DNA of 64,000 bases, from assembly GCA_024114885.1 (NCBI GenBank), contig CP099424.1, positions 2,046,001 through 2,110,000 of the forward strand, written 5' to 3'. How positions within the stretch are numbered: the stretch's first letter is position 1; each line of letters starts with the position of its first letter. This document shows, in pieces, positions 33,058 through 45,215 of the stretch. The translations under genes were made by a program, and so were the position numbers. Source of the DNA: Septoria linicola. Lineage: Eukaryota; Ascomycota; Dothideomycetes; Mycosphaerellales; Mycosphaerellaceae. The notes under the pieces are model-generated. The model made no database searches. It saw only the letters and a program-made list of their open reading frames with translations, and had not been told where the DNA came from.

Positions 33058-35076
33058 TCAGTAACCCTTTGGCTTGCCAGCATACTGCGCAAAAGCAGCA
33101 TCAACAAGCTTTGGGAAGTTGGGAGTTCCGAAGCCAGTCACAGCATCCCAGCCAGCTTGGGCAGGGAACCCAGTGGTGTTGCAACCGAAGCTTGACCCGG
33201 ACTTGACATCGGTGAGAGCCTTGTAGGCACCAGAGTAGAGCCATGGGTTGAGGAAACCAAGAGTTGGCTTGCCCTTAGCAATGAGAGCGTCGTTGACCAA
33301 GCTGATGACAGCGGCGAATGTTGGCGAGGAAGCTGAGGTACCACCAATGGTGCGGATAGTGCCGTTCCAGACGATTGCGTCTCGGTTGCCTGGGAACTGT
33401 TAGCAGGAGTTGGGAAAGCTCGCATTGAAGCAGAACTTACTCTGTGCAGAAACATCTGGATACGCTCGGCCAGCCTTGTTGTAGAGCCCATCGTGGAGAC
33501 CCTTCAGGCTCTTGACATAAGCGTTGACAGTCTTGGTCTGGTATGAAGGTGCGGGGAAGTAGTCCGAGAAGCCTCCTCCAGAGGCGAAGCGCTTCACAGC
33601 AACCTCTGGCTGGAATGCTTCAGTTCCTCCGACAGTTGTGACCCAAGGGCAGGACTTTGAAGAGGGTCAGTGATCATGGCTAGAGGGTGTTCAGTAGGCT
33701 ACTCACAGCTGGGAAAGATGGAAGGAAGTGGCTGGTGTTCTTGCCATCGTTGGTGAAGCATGTGCCGTCTCCTCCAACACCAGCATCGCCAGAGGAGAAG
33801 AAGAGGGAGATACCACGCGCGCCGAGCTGGGCAAAGCCGGCACAAGCTCTCTTTGCGTAGGACTCTGGAACTGTCTGCTCATCGTCACCGTACGAGGTGG
33901 AGATGACCTGAGGCACGTCTTTCTGGTTTAAAACATAGTCGAGCCACACGAGATAAGGCTCGTTGGTGTCGGTAGGAGTGTTGATATCAGGCTTGAATGG
34001 TGGGCTTCCACCAGTGTTCCACACTTCCATAGGAGTGGGCCACACGATCGACAGGATGTTCTCTGAGTCCAGAACAGCTTCCTGATTCTTTCCTGCTGCC
34101 AATTGAGCGGCAGTGTAAGGGCCTTGGTCAGCATTACCGTTGGCGATGATGGTCTCTTTGAATTGGTATGCGGCCTGTTCTAGCGTTAGCAATTGTCCTT
34201 TATCCCAATATACATTCGGCCTACCTGAGCAGCTTCTGGACGGAAAGTCTGGAGAGCCTTGTAAATATCCTTGCGGTAGCTCGTCTCGTTGAGGTAGTTG
34301 GTGTGGCCAATCTTGTTCTTGCCTGGTACTTGTGGCTTGTAATCATAGGTGCCGTAAAGTGTTCGCTTGCAGTCGGGTGTAGTGAATGAGATGTTGCAGA
34401 TCTTTTCAATAGGTCCAGCTCCAGAACCCTTGTACGCAGGTGGCGGGCTGAATGCGGCCTTAGCTTGCGATTGCCACCACGCATCTGAGTACTGGACAGT
34501 GTCCATCTGCAGAGATGCACCGCCCTGGTACTTTGGCTTCGTGCGGAAGAAGGAGTTTGTGGGCTGCACGACATCAATGTGCTCGTGGAGGTGTGCTGGC
34601 AGAGACCACTCTGGCGTTCTGGCCAAAGTAGAGCCATCCTCGTGCTCGAAGATGGAGTATGAGGTCTGGAGAAGCTCCTCGGCCTGCTCGATTGGGATCA
34701 AGACGTGAATGGTGTCTTTGGCAGAGTTGTGAACACCCTGGATGCCATGCTCTTCCAGCCAGCTCTTGACAAGATCTTGCGTCTCTTGCGAAGGACGGAT
34801 GATGTCCTCGATCTCAGCAGCAGTGAGATGCTGGCCGTAGCGGGGGTGGCTAGGATCCGAGACTTGGAGGAGGTGCTCCTCAACGACACCCTCGTTCTGT
34901 TGCTTCAGACCAATGGAGAGATGGATTCTGTCGGCCCGACCAGCTTCGCCGACTCGTGTCCATCCTCTGGGCACATTGTGTCGTTCCTTGACGGCGTAGG
35001 AGGATCGAGAGCTTCTTGGAAGAGCATATGCTGTGGAAATGGTGCCAAAGGCACAAACGATACGGGACAACAGCAT
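33058..35076 (-). CDS. Secreted sedolisin, S53 tripeptidyl-peptidase-like
   Basis: Four exons: 34225-35076, 33707-34174, 33441-33654 and 33058-33389, with GT-AG introns of 50-52 nt, giving 621 residues. The start MLLSRIVCAFGTISTAYALP is a signal peptide. Residues 35-200 form the S53 pro-domain (LSIGLKQQN, then LQVSDPSHPRYGQHLTAAE). The catalytic Glu and Asp lie in EAVLDSENI, the oxyanion-site Asp region is ISTSYGDDEQTVP, and the serine is in GGTSASSPTFAAV. GAGVGGDGTC-type and GWDAVTGFGTPNF segments complete the Ca2+ site region. Sedolisins are acid endo- or tripeptidyl-peptidases that digest external protein. A TATAAT-like element lies about 78 bp upstream of the start. Confidence 0.92.
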
Positions 35077-35151
35077 GACGGCGGTCTGGAAAGATGAGTT
35101 GAATGCACACAAGACCTACCACGGTCTTCTGTCGAAGCGCGAGCAGAGGGC

Positions 35152-35160
35152 GATTATATG
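35152..35160 (-). promoter_or_regulatory. Possible TATA element of the sedolisin gene
   Basis: CATATAATCG on the minus strand, about 78 nt before the sedolisin ATG. Positional evidence only. Confidence 0.3.
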
Positions 35161-35936
35161 CCTGTTTGTACCTGCGTGGACTTGATTGCAACTGCTGGCG
35201 CTAGCATGGCGCAGTAACATCTGGCTGCAGTAGCTCATGTTGCATCGCCGTTGCTTCTGTTGTTCTGATGCCATGCGGATCCGGCTGTCGCGACCTGATA
35301 GAGCAGGTGGATATGCTCGCCATCGTATCAGCGCGTCTGGGGAGGATCTCAGACCGTCCGTCAACAGTCCAACGCCCGGCTACGAGTTGCGCGAGATGGA
35401 GCTGTCTCCAAATGAGGCAGGTGATGAGATGCTCGTCTTGTGCTCTGGAAACTACTGGTCGCGATGGAACATGTGGAGCACATTGGCTCGGAGCTCGGCT
35501 AAGTTTAGCTTCGCACGCTTATCAGAAGCCTTGATCCTTATGCGACTCCTTGGCATGCGGAGGAAATATGTTCCTACTGGTCATCGTTGTGATTTGTGTT
35601 GGTCAGTGGATGCTTGATCCATCGCCCAGACGGCACGCACAGCCCGAATATATACTCTGAGCCATGTGTATGCGCATGGGAGGCATACGGCCGCGAGTAT
35701 GACGTGCAGCAGACCACAGCACATAGAGCCAGCAGCTATGCAAGGTCAAGACGGAGCCTGTTGTGAAGGTGGGGCCAGTGCAAGGCACAAGGGTGGACTT
35801 GCACGATTTGTAAATGATAAGCAAGAATTGGGTTAGTTAGGGGTATCAATGACATGAATGAGCTATTCACAGGTCTTCACTCTACCTCGATCCACCACGC
35901 GCACCTCTCCCATCATCTCTATCCCCACCAACACAC
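35161..35936. other. Intergenic, no gene seen
   Basis: About 775 bp with short frames and no family signal. Confidence 0.4.
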
Positions 35937-36580
35937 CTACAAAGCGAAAAGAGCAAGAGCAGCGGCACCAAGCAATGGAGCAGCCGTGATCACAGCTGGT
36001 GCGCCAGCTTGCGAAGAAGTGCTCGAGGCTGTCATACTGGCACCGTTGCCCGACGCGCCAGAGCCACTGTCCATCGTGGTAGTATCCATGGTCGTAGATG
36101 CAGAAGTGGACGCTTCGGTCGTCTCCTCCGCCGTTGTCGAGGCTTCCGTCGCAGTGGCTTTGGCGGTGGCAGGCGAGCTGTCTTGCTCAGCAGCGTAGAG
36201 GGAGCTGACGATGGCGGTGTAGCTCGGATTGTCGACCAGGACGGTGGTGGATCCGATCTTACAGCCTTGTTCGCCATGGTTGAAGTGGCTCCCGCCTGGG
36301 CAGCAGTAGATCAAGCTGCTGCCGCCGTTCTGGCCGCTGGCTGACCACCCTGGAGGGCAGTTTGCGTCTTGGAGCGCGTCCTGAGGAATGGATGTTAGCA
36401 GCTGCAGGTACAAATGTGCGTTGATGAGCTTACGAAGCTGGGCGAGTCCTGAGAGTTCGGTGTTAGCAGTTATCGTGTTGATGAAGAGTTGCGGAACTAA
36501 CAAAGTCGACGCCCTGAGGGAGGGAGAGCCTGAACAGCAACGGCTGCAAGAGCAACGATGAATGTTCTGCCGAAAGCCAT
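35937..36580 (-). CDS. GPI-anchored cysteine-containing protein, apparent frameshift in exon 1
   Basis: Exons 36502-36580, a 15-nt microexon 36434-36448, and 35937-36380, with two 53-nt introns (donors GTTAGT and GTAAGC, acceptors CTCAG; branch sites CTGCTAACA in both). Exon 1 gives a signal peptide, MAFGRTFIVALAAVAVQA. Exon 3 encodes NCPPGWSASG..LIYCCPGGSHF..GC, a long Ser/Thr-rich stalk (STTAEETTEASTSASTTMD) and a hydrophobic end (AGAPAVITAAPLLGAAALAL) typical of GPI anchoring. Exon lengths sum to 538 nt, so the frame does not close. A (CCCT)2 tandem at 36517-36524 explains it: one unit fewer restores an open frame. It may be an inactive allele or an assembly error. Related to fungal GPI-anchored surface proteins of unknown role. 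Confidence 0.6.
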
Positions 36581-36720
36581 TGTGCTGGTTTGTGGTTGTG
36601 GACTGGTACGTCTGAAGGTAGTCTGAGGCCTTGAGAGAAGTGGAAATGTTCGTGTGTCTACGAGATGAAGTTGCTGATAAGTGTGCAGGTACGTCTTCTC
36701 ACAGCGGCGAACAGCTCATC

Positions 36721-36727
36721 ATATATA
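36721..36727 (-). promoter_or_regulatory. Possible TATA element of the GPI-protein gene
   Basis: TATATAT on the minus strand, about 141 nt before the ATG. Positional evidence only. Confidence 0.3.
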
Positions 36728-37453
36728 CCACAACCCAAGGAAACGCTTTGGTACTACTCGTGGCACTGCCATGGCTCTATCCTTTCGGCTTCAGTGCTCG
36801 GACTGTGATCGACAGCTGTATACTGGACGCCCTACGACTATTTCCAGAGCACGAACTTGTGCGCAGCCTGTTCTCTGGTCGTGCTTTGACGAATTGACCT
36901 GAGACATCTGTGCCGGCTTCGGCAACAGGTTAGCGTGAAATGGCGGGCCGTCGAGGATATGAGCCGCCTAACGCGCCTTCCGCCTCAGAAAGGGCGGCAA
37001 CTGCGTTGGAAGATGGCCGCAGCGCTCGGGGCTCGGATGACAAGATAATGGACCAATGCCCACGCTGACCCGTGGATTGCACACGAGTCATCGCGAGTTT
37101 GCTCACAAATAATGACGATGTAGCAGCCATACGACGGCTACCAGATTGGCTCGAAGCGCCCACTCTAGACATTAAGAAGGAATGACGAGGTCTGAAGGAA
37201 GCAGGAGAATAGCAAAGCTGCAAACAAATTTGAGCTTTCGAAGCCTGCCCAGCGGCCGAGCCCGTGGCAAGCACCACTACTACCTATATCTGCAGTGGGC
37301 ACAACGAAGCTGAGTTCCACCGTCGAATAAAGGGCAACAGAGGGCATGTGCGAGATTGCTCGTGGTCATCTGTGCAACATGAACGCACAGCGTGTAGTCC
37401 AGAACATAAAAGATACCTATTGAGAAACGAAGTAGGGATCCAAACTGCCTCGC
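36728..37453. other. Intergenic, no gene seen
   Basis: About 725 bp between the GPI-protein promoter and the 3' end of the terpene synthase gene; no supported frame. Confidence 0.4.
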
Positions 37454-38897
37454 TCATATTGGGAGGGCAGGCTGCAAAACAACTTCCGGAAAAGCATGCT
37501 TGACCCGGTCAGTCAGCCCATGAGCATATATCCTCCATTGCTCGCGCACGGTGTTGCTCAGCAGTTGTCCTCCAAACCGCTTTTCTTCCAGGACGTTGCC
37601 GGAGTCCTGACTTGGGCTCGATAGAGGACTGTCCCGGCGGTTGGCTTCATCGAGAATGTTCACGAAGCCACGGAAGAGTAGTTTGTCCTCCTTGGCGAGG
37701 ATCTTATCAAAGTGAGCCTGGCCCTGCTGCTGTCGGCTGTTGTCGAGTTCAAGGCGGTGCCAGAGCTTTTCATGCTTCTTCGCGGCTTTCCGCACACTTT
37801 CATCCTCGCTTTTGCCAACAACGAGTCCTTCCTCCACGAAACGATAACGTCTCATCATCATATGGATTGGACCACCAAAGAAGCGGATCATGCTGACCGA
37901 TGTTAGCATACAAGCCATGTAGAAGCCCATCTGCTGTCATATGTCTCCTCGTCATATGTCTTCGAACGGGCTGTATACAACTCGACTCACTTGACAATGA
38001 CTTGCCATTCCGGCTTCTGGGCGTATGCAACATCGAGCGCCCAGAGGACTTCTCGAGCATTGCGAAAAGTGTCGATTCGGATCTCCTCGGGCATGTATGC
38101 GAAAGTATTATTGGTCTCGCCCTCAGCACGATGCTTGTAGAAGGCGATGGCATCGTATAGTGTGTCACCGACCTCAGTCAGAACATTCCATTGTTCGTCC
38201 TGTCGTGTATCAGCCCGCTGAGCATGAACAAAGTAAGCGCAGGAGGACTCACACTGAACCACACATCATCAATGTCATTGCAGACCAAGGCCGCCGCTAT
38301 GGTGAAGCGACAGAGAGCATCGCAGTCCCGTAATCGGTACCAGTTTTGTGGACTTGACGATACGGCTTTGATATACGCGCGGAAGAATTGGTCATGCTGC
38401 CGTTCGCTCGTCTTGTCTGTTGTAACAGTCAAGAAGGTCTTGTACTCCCAAGCCATATCCTTGGCGCCTGCGGTATCCTCGAACAAATCATACAAGACTT
38501 GATTAAGGCTGAAACCCAGCATATTGTCGTCGTCTTCTGTCATATCAAACAGTGAGCCACGAAACTCTGCTATGGTGCCAATGATGATGATGCGCATGAA
38601 CGCGACATATCGCTTCCAGTTGGTGTAGTGCGAAATCACACATCGCGAGTACTCCCATGCACAAGCAAGAACTTCTGCCTTGACTCCTGCTGGCAGGTCT
38701 ACGCCCTTCAGGTCGTTTGAGATTTCGTCTGGATAATGCCAGCTGTGGCCGACCATGATGATGGAATAATCTGAAGAGTGCTCAAGAATATTTTTTGATT
38801 GTGACTCGCGAGCGTACAAGAGAAGTGAGGTGAGGTTGTGACCTATATCTGGATCAACGGCTGGACGTGCTCTTAAGCGGCCATGCCCTTGGTTCAT
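37454..38897 (-). CDS. Aba3-like terpene synthase (alpha-ionylideneethane synthase family)
   Basis: Three exons: 38253-38897, 37991-38199 and 37454-37892, with introns of 53 and 98 nt (GTGAGT donors; TGACAG- and GTCAG-type ends), giving 430 residues. Family-like blocks are visible: SWHYPDEISNDLKGVDLPAG, AWEYSRCVISHYTNWKRYVAFM, AEFRGSLFD, LRDCDALCRFTIAAALVCND, GDTLYDAIAFYKHRAEGET, and across the last splice IRFFGGPIHMMMRRYRFVEE. These match my memory of Botrytis Aba3 and its homologues, which make the ionylideneethane precursor of abscisic acid from farnesyl diphosphate without DDxxD or NSE motifs. Exon 3 has no cysteine, whereas I recall CxxC pairs in this region of Aba3. No aba1, aba2 or aba4 genes are adjacent. 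The real product is unknown. Confidence 0.78.
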
Positions 38898-39345
38898 TCT
38901 CCATCACGAATATGGAGCACGCTAGATGCGGACGTAACACTCGCTGCTCGAGTGATCGTGGCGTAGCACAACTCCTTGCGGCCTCCAGGCGCCATTGCTG
39001 CTTGTTGATACACAAGTTGAAATTTAGCGTGGAGCCACCATGATCATGGACGTTGCGTGGAACCCGGTTGCACTGCCTGCGGATGTCTCCTGCTGAGTGC
39101 CAAGTAGGATGAAGTCGCTGTCCGCTAGACCACCAGCATTGTGAGACAGTCGTCCGTGCTAGTGAGGACTACAGCCAACTGCAAGGCTTCGATTGCCTCC
39201 AGCATAACGCTTTCACCTTTCGGTGCGTCATATACTGGTCGCAGGCTGGACATGCGCACGGCCAGAAGCTTGACCACTTTCCAGACTAGATCCAGTCCGA
39301 GGATAGAAGACCAAAAGAAGCAGCTCCGTGGCCGTAGTGGGAGCT

Positions 39346-40290
39346 CTACCAGCCACGGAAAACGAAAGTGACAATACAGGGCAGTCCTATCAGTGGCTCT
39401 GTGGAGGGCACTTCTGCCCTAAACTCCGGTTCCTTACACATTGCGCCATAGCTTGTTGCCCGCGCCCGGTAATCGGCATGAGTAAGGCTACTGGGTCTAG
39501 TCCCCGTGTGTTCGGTCGCCGGCTCGTCTCGAGTGCCATACGGACGTGATAGTTGCCATATATGTTCTAGCATGTCGAGGGACTGCAAGAGGTCTGGATT
39601 GGGACGAGACCTTTCGAGCAAAGTCTGGCATAGTTTTGGACGCATGTTAGCATCCGTATTGGGGCCGACGATCGACAAGTCGTTATGCGCCATATGGCGC
39701 ATACTGCCCTCTGATCGGGCATTCCACTGGAGACCTGATGGCCACCAAATCTGCTCGCCCCTTCCCATCACAGAGAAATGTGGTGGCTATTAACCCTTAC
39801 TAATGTCCGGAACCCACGAGGGCAGGCCATGATCGTGACGAGCGTGTCACCAATGTGAATAGCCAGTAGTCGTCGGCACAGGTTCCCTTGTATATCTCGT
39901 TCATCTTGGAATTTTACTGCTCCCTTCTGCGACATTGTCCTGTTCGATGCAGAGTGCATTCATCCAGATGGGATACTTATCAGTCAGATCGTAATTGCGC
40001 AGTCCTTGCAAAGCATCGCAGAGATTGTGGATTACAGATTCCTGGACACTACAGTCAATCGCCGAGCGGTAACACTAAGGACAAAAAGCTCAGTGCTTCA
40101 GATGATACACAGTGTGCTCAACTTGGGAGCTGAGAGTTTTGTGGTACTGCAGCTGTATAGACAGCCAGTGGCCACCAAGTCTGAATGGTCCGCCCCACGG
40201 ACTGTAAGCATTGCTGCGAAATGCGCCACGCTGCACGGAGTGGAGTGCGCAGCAAATTGCCCGGCTGGAATCTATCGACACATGCGATGG
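39346..40290 (-). pseudogene. HET-domain gene relic
   Basis: Fragments in order on the minus strand: NLCDALQGLRNYDLTDKYPI, WMNALCIEQDNVAEGSSKIPR, then after a frameshift MNEIYKGT, and HGLPSWVPDIS further on. These match the HET-domain blocks for the IW-D-A-CI-Q-D motif, the ER..QI..M..IY segment and the downstream PSWVPD. Stop codons and shifts interrupt them, and no SYVWG block is seen upstream. The part from 39346 to 39771 is open but anonymous. The outer boundaries are approximate. Confidence 0.6.
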
Positions 40291-41136
40291 TTTTGCTGGT
40301 CATATCTTCAGCTTCTTGCCGCAGTCGATTCATAACCGCGCTGAGTCAGGCAGATGCTGTACTGAGAGCTGTCCCGCGATGCGGTCCGTCCTCAAGGCAG
40401 ACTCGTCACTGCGGGCAATATAATAGGTAGCCCGCGGACCAATAATAGTCCCGAGAAGCTCTCATTCGTGTCTGCCCAGTCAGCGCAGGCTTGAGGACCT
40501 CATGTCTCCTGATACTATGTTCCTGCAGGCTCAATATCATTGCTGCTCAGAGCAAGAAGTCCTTGATTGCCAGACCGGTGGGAAAGTCATGGCGGCCAGT
40601 GTGGAAATTTGACTTCCGCTCCGCACGGACACCGTTGTCGACCAGACAAGGATAAGGTGAGACGACTTCAGACCGCAGCTCTTATGTACGCTCTGTACTT
40701 CGTGCTGAAGAAGCACACTCGATATCTCTAGGACGCTTCAGCTTTCGACTCGTCGATCTGGACATCATTCAAAACTTCTCTCGATGTCATGCAACGGCCC
40801 CATGCACCAGGCGTATGCTGTGGCCACGACTGAGCCTGGGAGACTTTACTGGGCAGAGAGCGCATACACACACCGACATTCAGGACAGTCGGAGCTACAC
40901 TGGAGCAGAAAAGGAGGGGATAATGAGAACAAGGCTGAGATGCCGTCTTGGCAGTGGGTGAGTGCTGAGCTCGGCACATTTTAGTGGGCTCAGAAGAACT
41001 CTCAAGTGAGGACGACTCGTGCTTTGGAAGAGTGCAGTGTGATTCGGAATGTCTCTACGAACATGGGGCATACTTGATCGCTTCTTATGACCCGACATGG
41101 GGAGCCGGACAATCCTTTCTGTTTGTCACCAATGCA
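40291..41136. other. Intergenic, no gene seen
   Basis: About 850 bp; short frames only, no domain recognised. Confidence 0.4.
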
Positions 41137-42581
41137 CTATTCAACATCCTCCCCGAAGGACTCTTCGAACGAGCTGGCCTGCTGTTGTGATGGTACATAT
41201 GGCCTGTGACCATGATATGGCGACAAGTTCCTTGGGGAGAGGTAATCGTCGAGACTGATCGGTACCGCTGGGCGTGGTGTTCTGGTAAAGCGAGAGCCAA
41301 TGTTCAGCAGAAGGTCCTCGGTTGACTGAGGCTCAGGAACATGGCTGGACTGCACCCCAAAAACATCGACATTGTTAGAAGATCCAGCCACTCCGTTGTT
41401 CTGGGTCGATCTATCGGACACTGCACCACTTCGAGCCGCAATCGTGGCCAAGACCAGAATTTGAGCCTGTGTGTCCGCTGAGAGTCGACTGGTGGTCTCC
41501 CGCAATCGCTCCAACATCACGTCACGGCATATGCGCATCATAAAGCTCGCTATCAGAATCACAAGTTCCGTGGCGCGGTTCGGAATTGTTCTTCGACGAT
41601 GCAAAACACGAAGTAGCTTCACGAAATCCTCGGCTTCTTGCAGCAACGTACTGACTGGCGAATCGCGGGATCCTTCCAGCCTCGCGGCTGTTGCCGGCGT
41701 GGCGCCTGGTAGAGCATCAGACTGTGGTCCATGCCGAGCGCCTGCATCAGACTCTGCCGGCAAATGATCGTCTAGCTCCATTGCATCTTCGCCGAAGGAA
41801 GTACTCGTGTCGTTGTGCTCCCAGTCCACCAGACCTAAGGATTGTGCAGCGGCAAAGGTGAAGACCAGTTTAAATTTCGCAATCGCTATGCGGCACACCT
41901 CGCGATAAATGTCGGGCTGCTTATTCTTCCCAGCCGGATGATTGCATTCGACTTGAGTATCTGCAGGATATTGTCCGCAGTTCACGCAAACTGGGTTTAC
42001 GCATTTGAAGCGTCCGCAATGAGGTCCGTGGCGCCTCCGATCGTCCTTGCTGTCGAAAGTCAGGAAGCACACTGTACAATAGAAGAACATGTGCTTCTCA
42101 TGATGTCGTCTGGCCGATGTCAGCAGTGCCATCATGCTATCGCAATGCGGTCGGTTTACCTAAGACGTGCGACGAATCGGTGTCGCGTACTGCAATGCTC
42201 ATCGTGGGCATGGCCAGATGAATGGTTCCAGACACAGCAGAACCTTTCATTTGCCACTTCCGCTGGCTCTTCTACAATTGCTTCGCCTCCGTCCGCAGGC
42301 CCCGGGAAGTCCTGAGATTCCTCGTTTCCCTGCTCGTCGTTGAATCCAAAGTTTGTGTGGGTTTCGCCGGCATTTGGAAAGTGTACCCCAGAAACCCCGC
42401 CAAATGACATGGAGCTGGCCCCACCAGACACACTCGAGGCTTCATCTGGCCACTCAGCTCCTCCCAGATTTCCGAAGCATGGTGGTCGCCACAGTGGAGA
42501 GTGTCTCGCGAGAAGTCGGTGACCTGGCGGGAAGACGCCATTGCCAGCTGAAATAGCGTTCGGGTCGCTGGCAGTCGCCAT
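41137..42581 (-). CDS. C2H2-like zinc finger protein
   Basis: Two exons, 42160-42581 and 41137-42109, with a 50-nt GTAAAC...GCCAG intron, giving 464 residues from MATASDPNAIS. An upstream frame to 42914 is open but leader-like. Across the splice the protein has CCVWNHSSGHAHDEHCS and RLRRHHEKHMFFYCTVC, then CFLTFDSKDDRRRHGPHC. This is the fungal pattern of a C..C/H..C unit followed by a classical C2H2 finger, shared by many uncharacterised fungal proteins. A cysteine-rich NPVCVNCGQYPAD stretch follows. The N-terminal 110 residues are Gly/Ser/Pro-rich, the C-terminal third disordered. Nuclear DNA binding is likely but unproven. Confidence 0.65.
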
Positions 42582-45010
42582 GTTGAAATACTCGAGTATG
42601 TGCAACACTTTTAGGATTTGGACCTTGAGCTCGATGCTTAGGAGTATGATTACTGCTCGCCAGCAAAAGTCTGATGCCATGCGATAGAGAACTTCTGCAG
42701 AGCCTGGTGTAGGTCGGGCAGCAGCTGTTCCTGCTGTCTCGTTGTCATCTTCCAGGCTGCCAGGCTTGCCAAAGTGATAAGCGGACTGCATGTTCCCGCC
42801 GCAACTTGATCCAATTATCGTTATTGGTGGAAGAGATGCAACGCGATCTAGTGATCTGGACGCGGAATACCTGTTCTGTGGTCCAGCTTCTGTGAGGACA
42901 AATACAGTGCTCACAAAACTGACTGAGGTGGAATGGAAGATGACGAAGAGTAAGTGCGCGGCAACGTCCTCAAGAGTCTCTCAACACGATTTCTGCTCTG
43001 CCAAACGTGGGCATATCACATCATAGCCTCCCGTAACTCTGTGAGCTGCCGCATCGTGGTCGAAAAGTAGAATTATAGACTACCGAGCGACTAGCAAGGT
43101 TCGACAGGACTGGAACGCAGAGCTGGCTCCATTCGCAACCCTGCATGTGCTGACTGTGACAATCCGAAGACATGTCATCCCGTGCTGCAGATATGGACAT
43201 GCTGGAAGATTTGACCTTTCTCGGTCGACGATATCGACGCCAGCAATGGCGAAGCTCAAACAAGCACGCTCATGCGAACCTCGATGGAGGTGCGCTTATT
43301 GCTGCGGCAGATGCGAGCGCGTGGTTCGCGGCATGAAATATCGTTTCCTCGCCGATTCGACCTCGACAGCTCCATTCTTGGTAGATAATCACGACTAAAT
43401 CGTGCAGTGCGCGCAGCAAGCTGTTGCCGATCTTGCTCACTACTCAGCACCAAGACGAGCTGGTCACACGTCGGCTATAAGATGTAACGCTATGTCAGAC
43501 AAAGATGATCGCAATGGAAGCGGAGACACCTGCCCGCGGCAGTCGAGCCTACACAACGAGGAGCTCCACGGTACCAATCGTGGACTGCGTTCAAGTTTCG
43601 GATCACTGTTCCGAGCCCTAGCCGCGATCCCACGTGCCATGGCTGCTGCCGAGCCTGGAACGACAGCGCCATCCTTGGTCGCCCTGGTGCATATGGTTCC
43701 ACTCTCCAGCTGAAGTTCGCCACCTCCGCCTTTGCTTGCAAGCAATGAATCCGGCCGTCAGAATGATTTTCGCTACAGACCACCGCACAGTCGCCCTTCC
43801 GGTACCCTGCGACCGTGGTTCGCATCGCCTCCGACGTGGCTTTGGCGGTGCTAGGCTCCGCTTTGGGTGTTGCGGACTGGCGCCCTCTTGTCGTTCTGCC
43901 CCGTTGACTGGCGGCTCTGCTACTTCCATGGCAATTCTAGAAGCCTTGTACCTTGTAATCTTAACGGCTCATCCGACGCAGCCTCCACGATCATCACGTC
44001 CTAGCACCAAAACTACAGCACCCTATATTTGGACCGTGTCATCTGTTCAATGCCTCATGCTGTTGTAGCCCTATCGGTATGATGTATGAGACGGCATGTG
44101 GGGCTATACTGATCCCCCGTCTGGTTGCAAGCCGTGAATCCCGATAAAGCTGCATACGCTATCGTGTATTCAGTGACGCTTGAGAGGTCACGCGGAATTT
44201 CTTTATGCACAAGATATCCTCCCTTTCCGCTCACGACTCCACAACAGTCAATCGGCAAAATTTTTCGAATGCCCGCTTGCCCCAGTTCAGACCTCTTGTT
44301 TTGTGGTGGACCGCCGTAGCTGACCATATACAGAAACTTCATCACGCATAATCGAGGTTGCAACACAAACTCACACAGAACCTCTACCTCCACGCTCCAG
44401 CACCAGCCATACGCAATGCAATGCGCCCTTGAAGCAACCGAATTGTGCAACTTGCCGAACCCTAAAGCATGAGGCGCAGGGGGGGGGGGGGTGGCCGAAT
44501 GAAAACCATACATGCCCTGTAGATTCGTGTAACATCAGCCGCCCTCGTGCATGACTAGCGAGTACACCCCCGAGAGCCACTTCGGCGGTGCTACCGCGAA
44601 TTGGATCGCTCCCGACGGTCAGCATGAGGTGCAACGATCCATCGCCTGGAATTCTCACGCTGCAACACCGGCGAGACATCCGCTATGAAGGCCACCCAAA
44701 TGCTCCGCCTCTGCGTGCGGTGCAGAACACAGCCTTGAGGGCGGCGGAGTTGATATGTGCGGATCATGATCTGTGTGGCGCAGATGGCTGACGCGAAGCG
44801 TGCTGTGAAGATGATGATGGTAGGCGGAAGATGAAGGTGGACCGGTGCAAGGACTGAGTACTTGATGAGTCGTTGTGGAACGGAGTGACGTCTCGTGAAC
44901 AATCTGGAAATAGTTTGATAGAATACCAGACTGTAACGATGGTATATGGTAACATGGTAAGCGGGATACAGACTATCGTTTGGCAGAGTGCCTGGCTGGC
45001 ATGGAAGAAG
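42582..45010. other. Gene-poor stretch with a long G run
   Basis: About 2.4 kb in which frames overlap on both strands and no domain is recognised. A run of 12 G lies at 44480-44491. Confidence 0.45.
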
Positions 45011-45215
45011 ACATCTCACATGCTATCTTACACTCACGCCTCAAGACCCTCCTCATCTTCCTCGGGGCTCTGCCGTATCACTCTGCCTCTCACTGCCACT
45101 CATCGTCCAGAACTCCGTACACTTCCTAATGACAGTGCTCTCCTTCCTCATGTATTCATGTCCATGCTCACGGTGTCCATGTCCGGACCACTCACTCCGG
45201 CGGGACAATCGTAGC
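45011..45215. repeat. Decayed duplicate of the 3' end of the coiled-coil gene
   Basis: The segment matches 45391-45600 with substitutions and gaps. Both begin with a CATCTCA...CACTCACGCCTCAA stretch, and both contain CACTCATCGTC..GAACTCC and TGTCCATGCTC..GTGTCCATGTCC-type blocks in the same order. The offset is about 380 bp. No frame is open through the copy. Confidence 0.75.

Noticed and set aside
13266..38897. Abscisic-acid-type gene cluster made of the SDR, P450 relic and aba3-like gene
   Set aside because: The genes are 15-25 kb apart with unrelated genes between them, and the SDR resembles Irc24 rather than a pathway dehydrogenase.
43147..44068. Frames on both strands in the gene-poor stretch
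   Set aside because: No splice pattern, family or consistent coding look.
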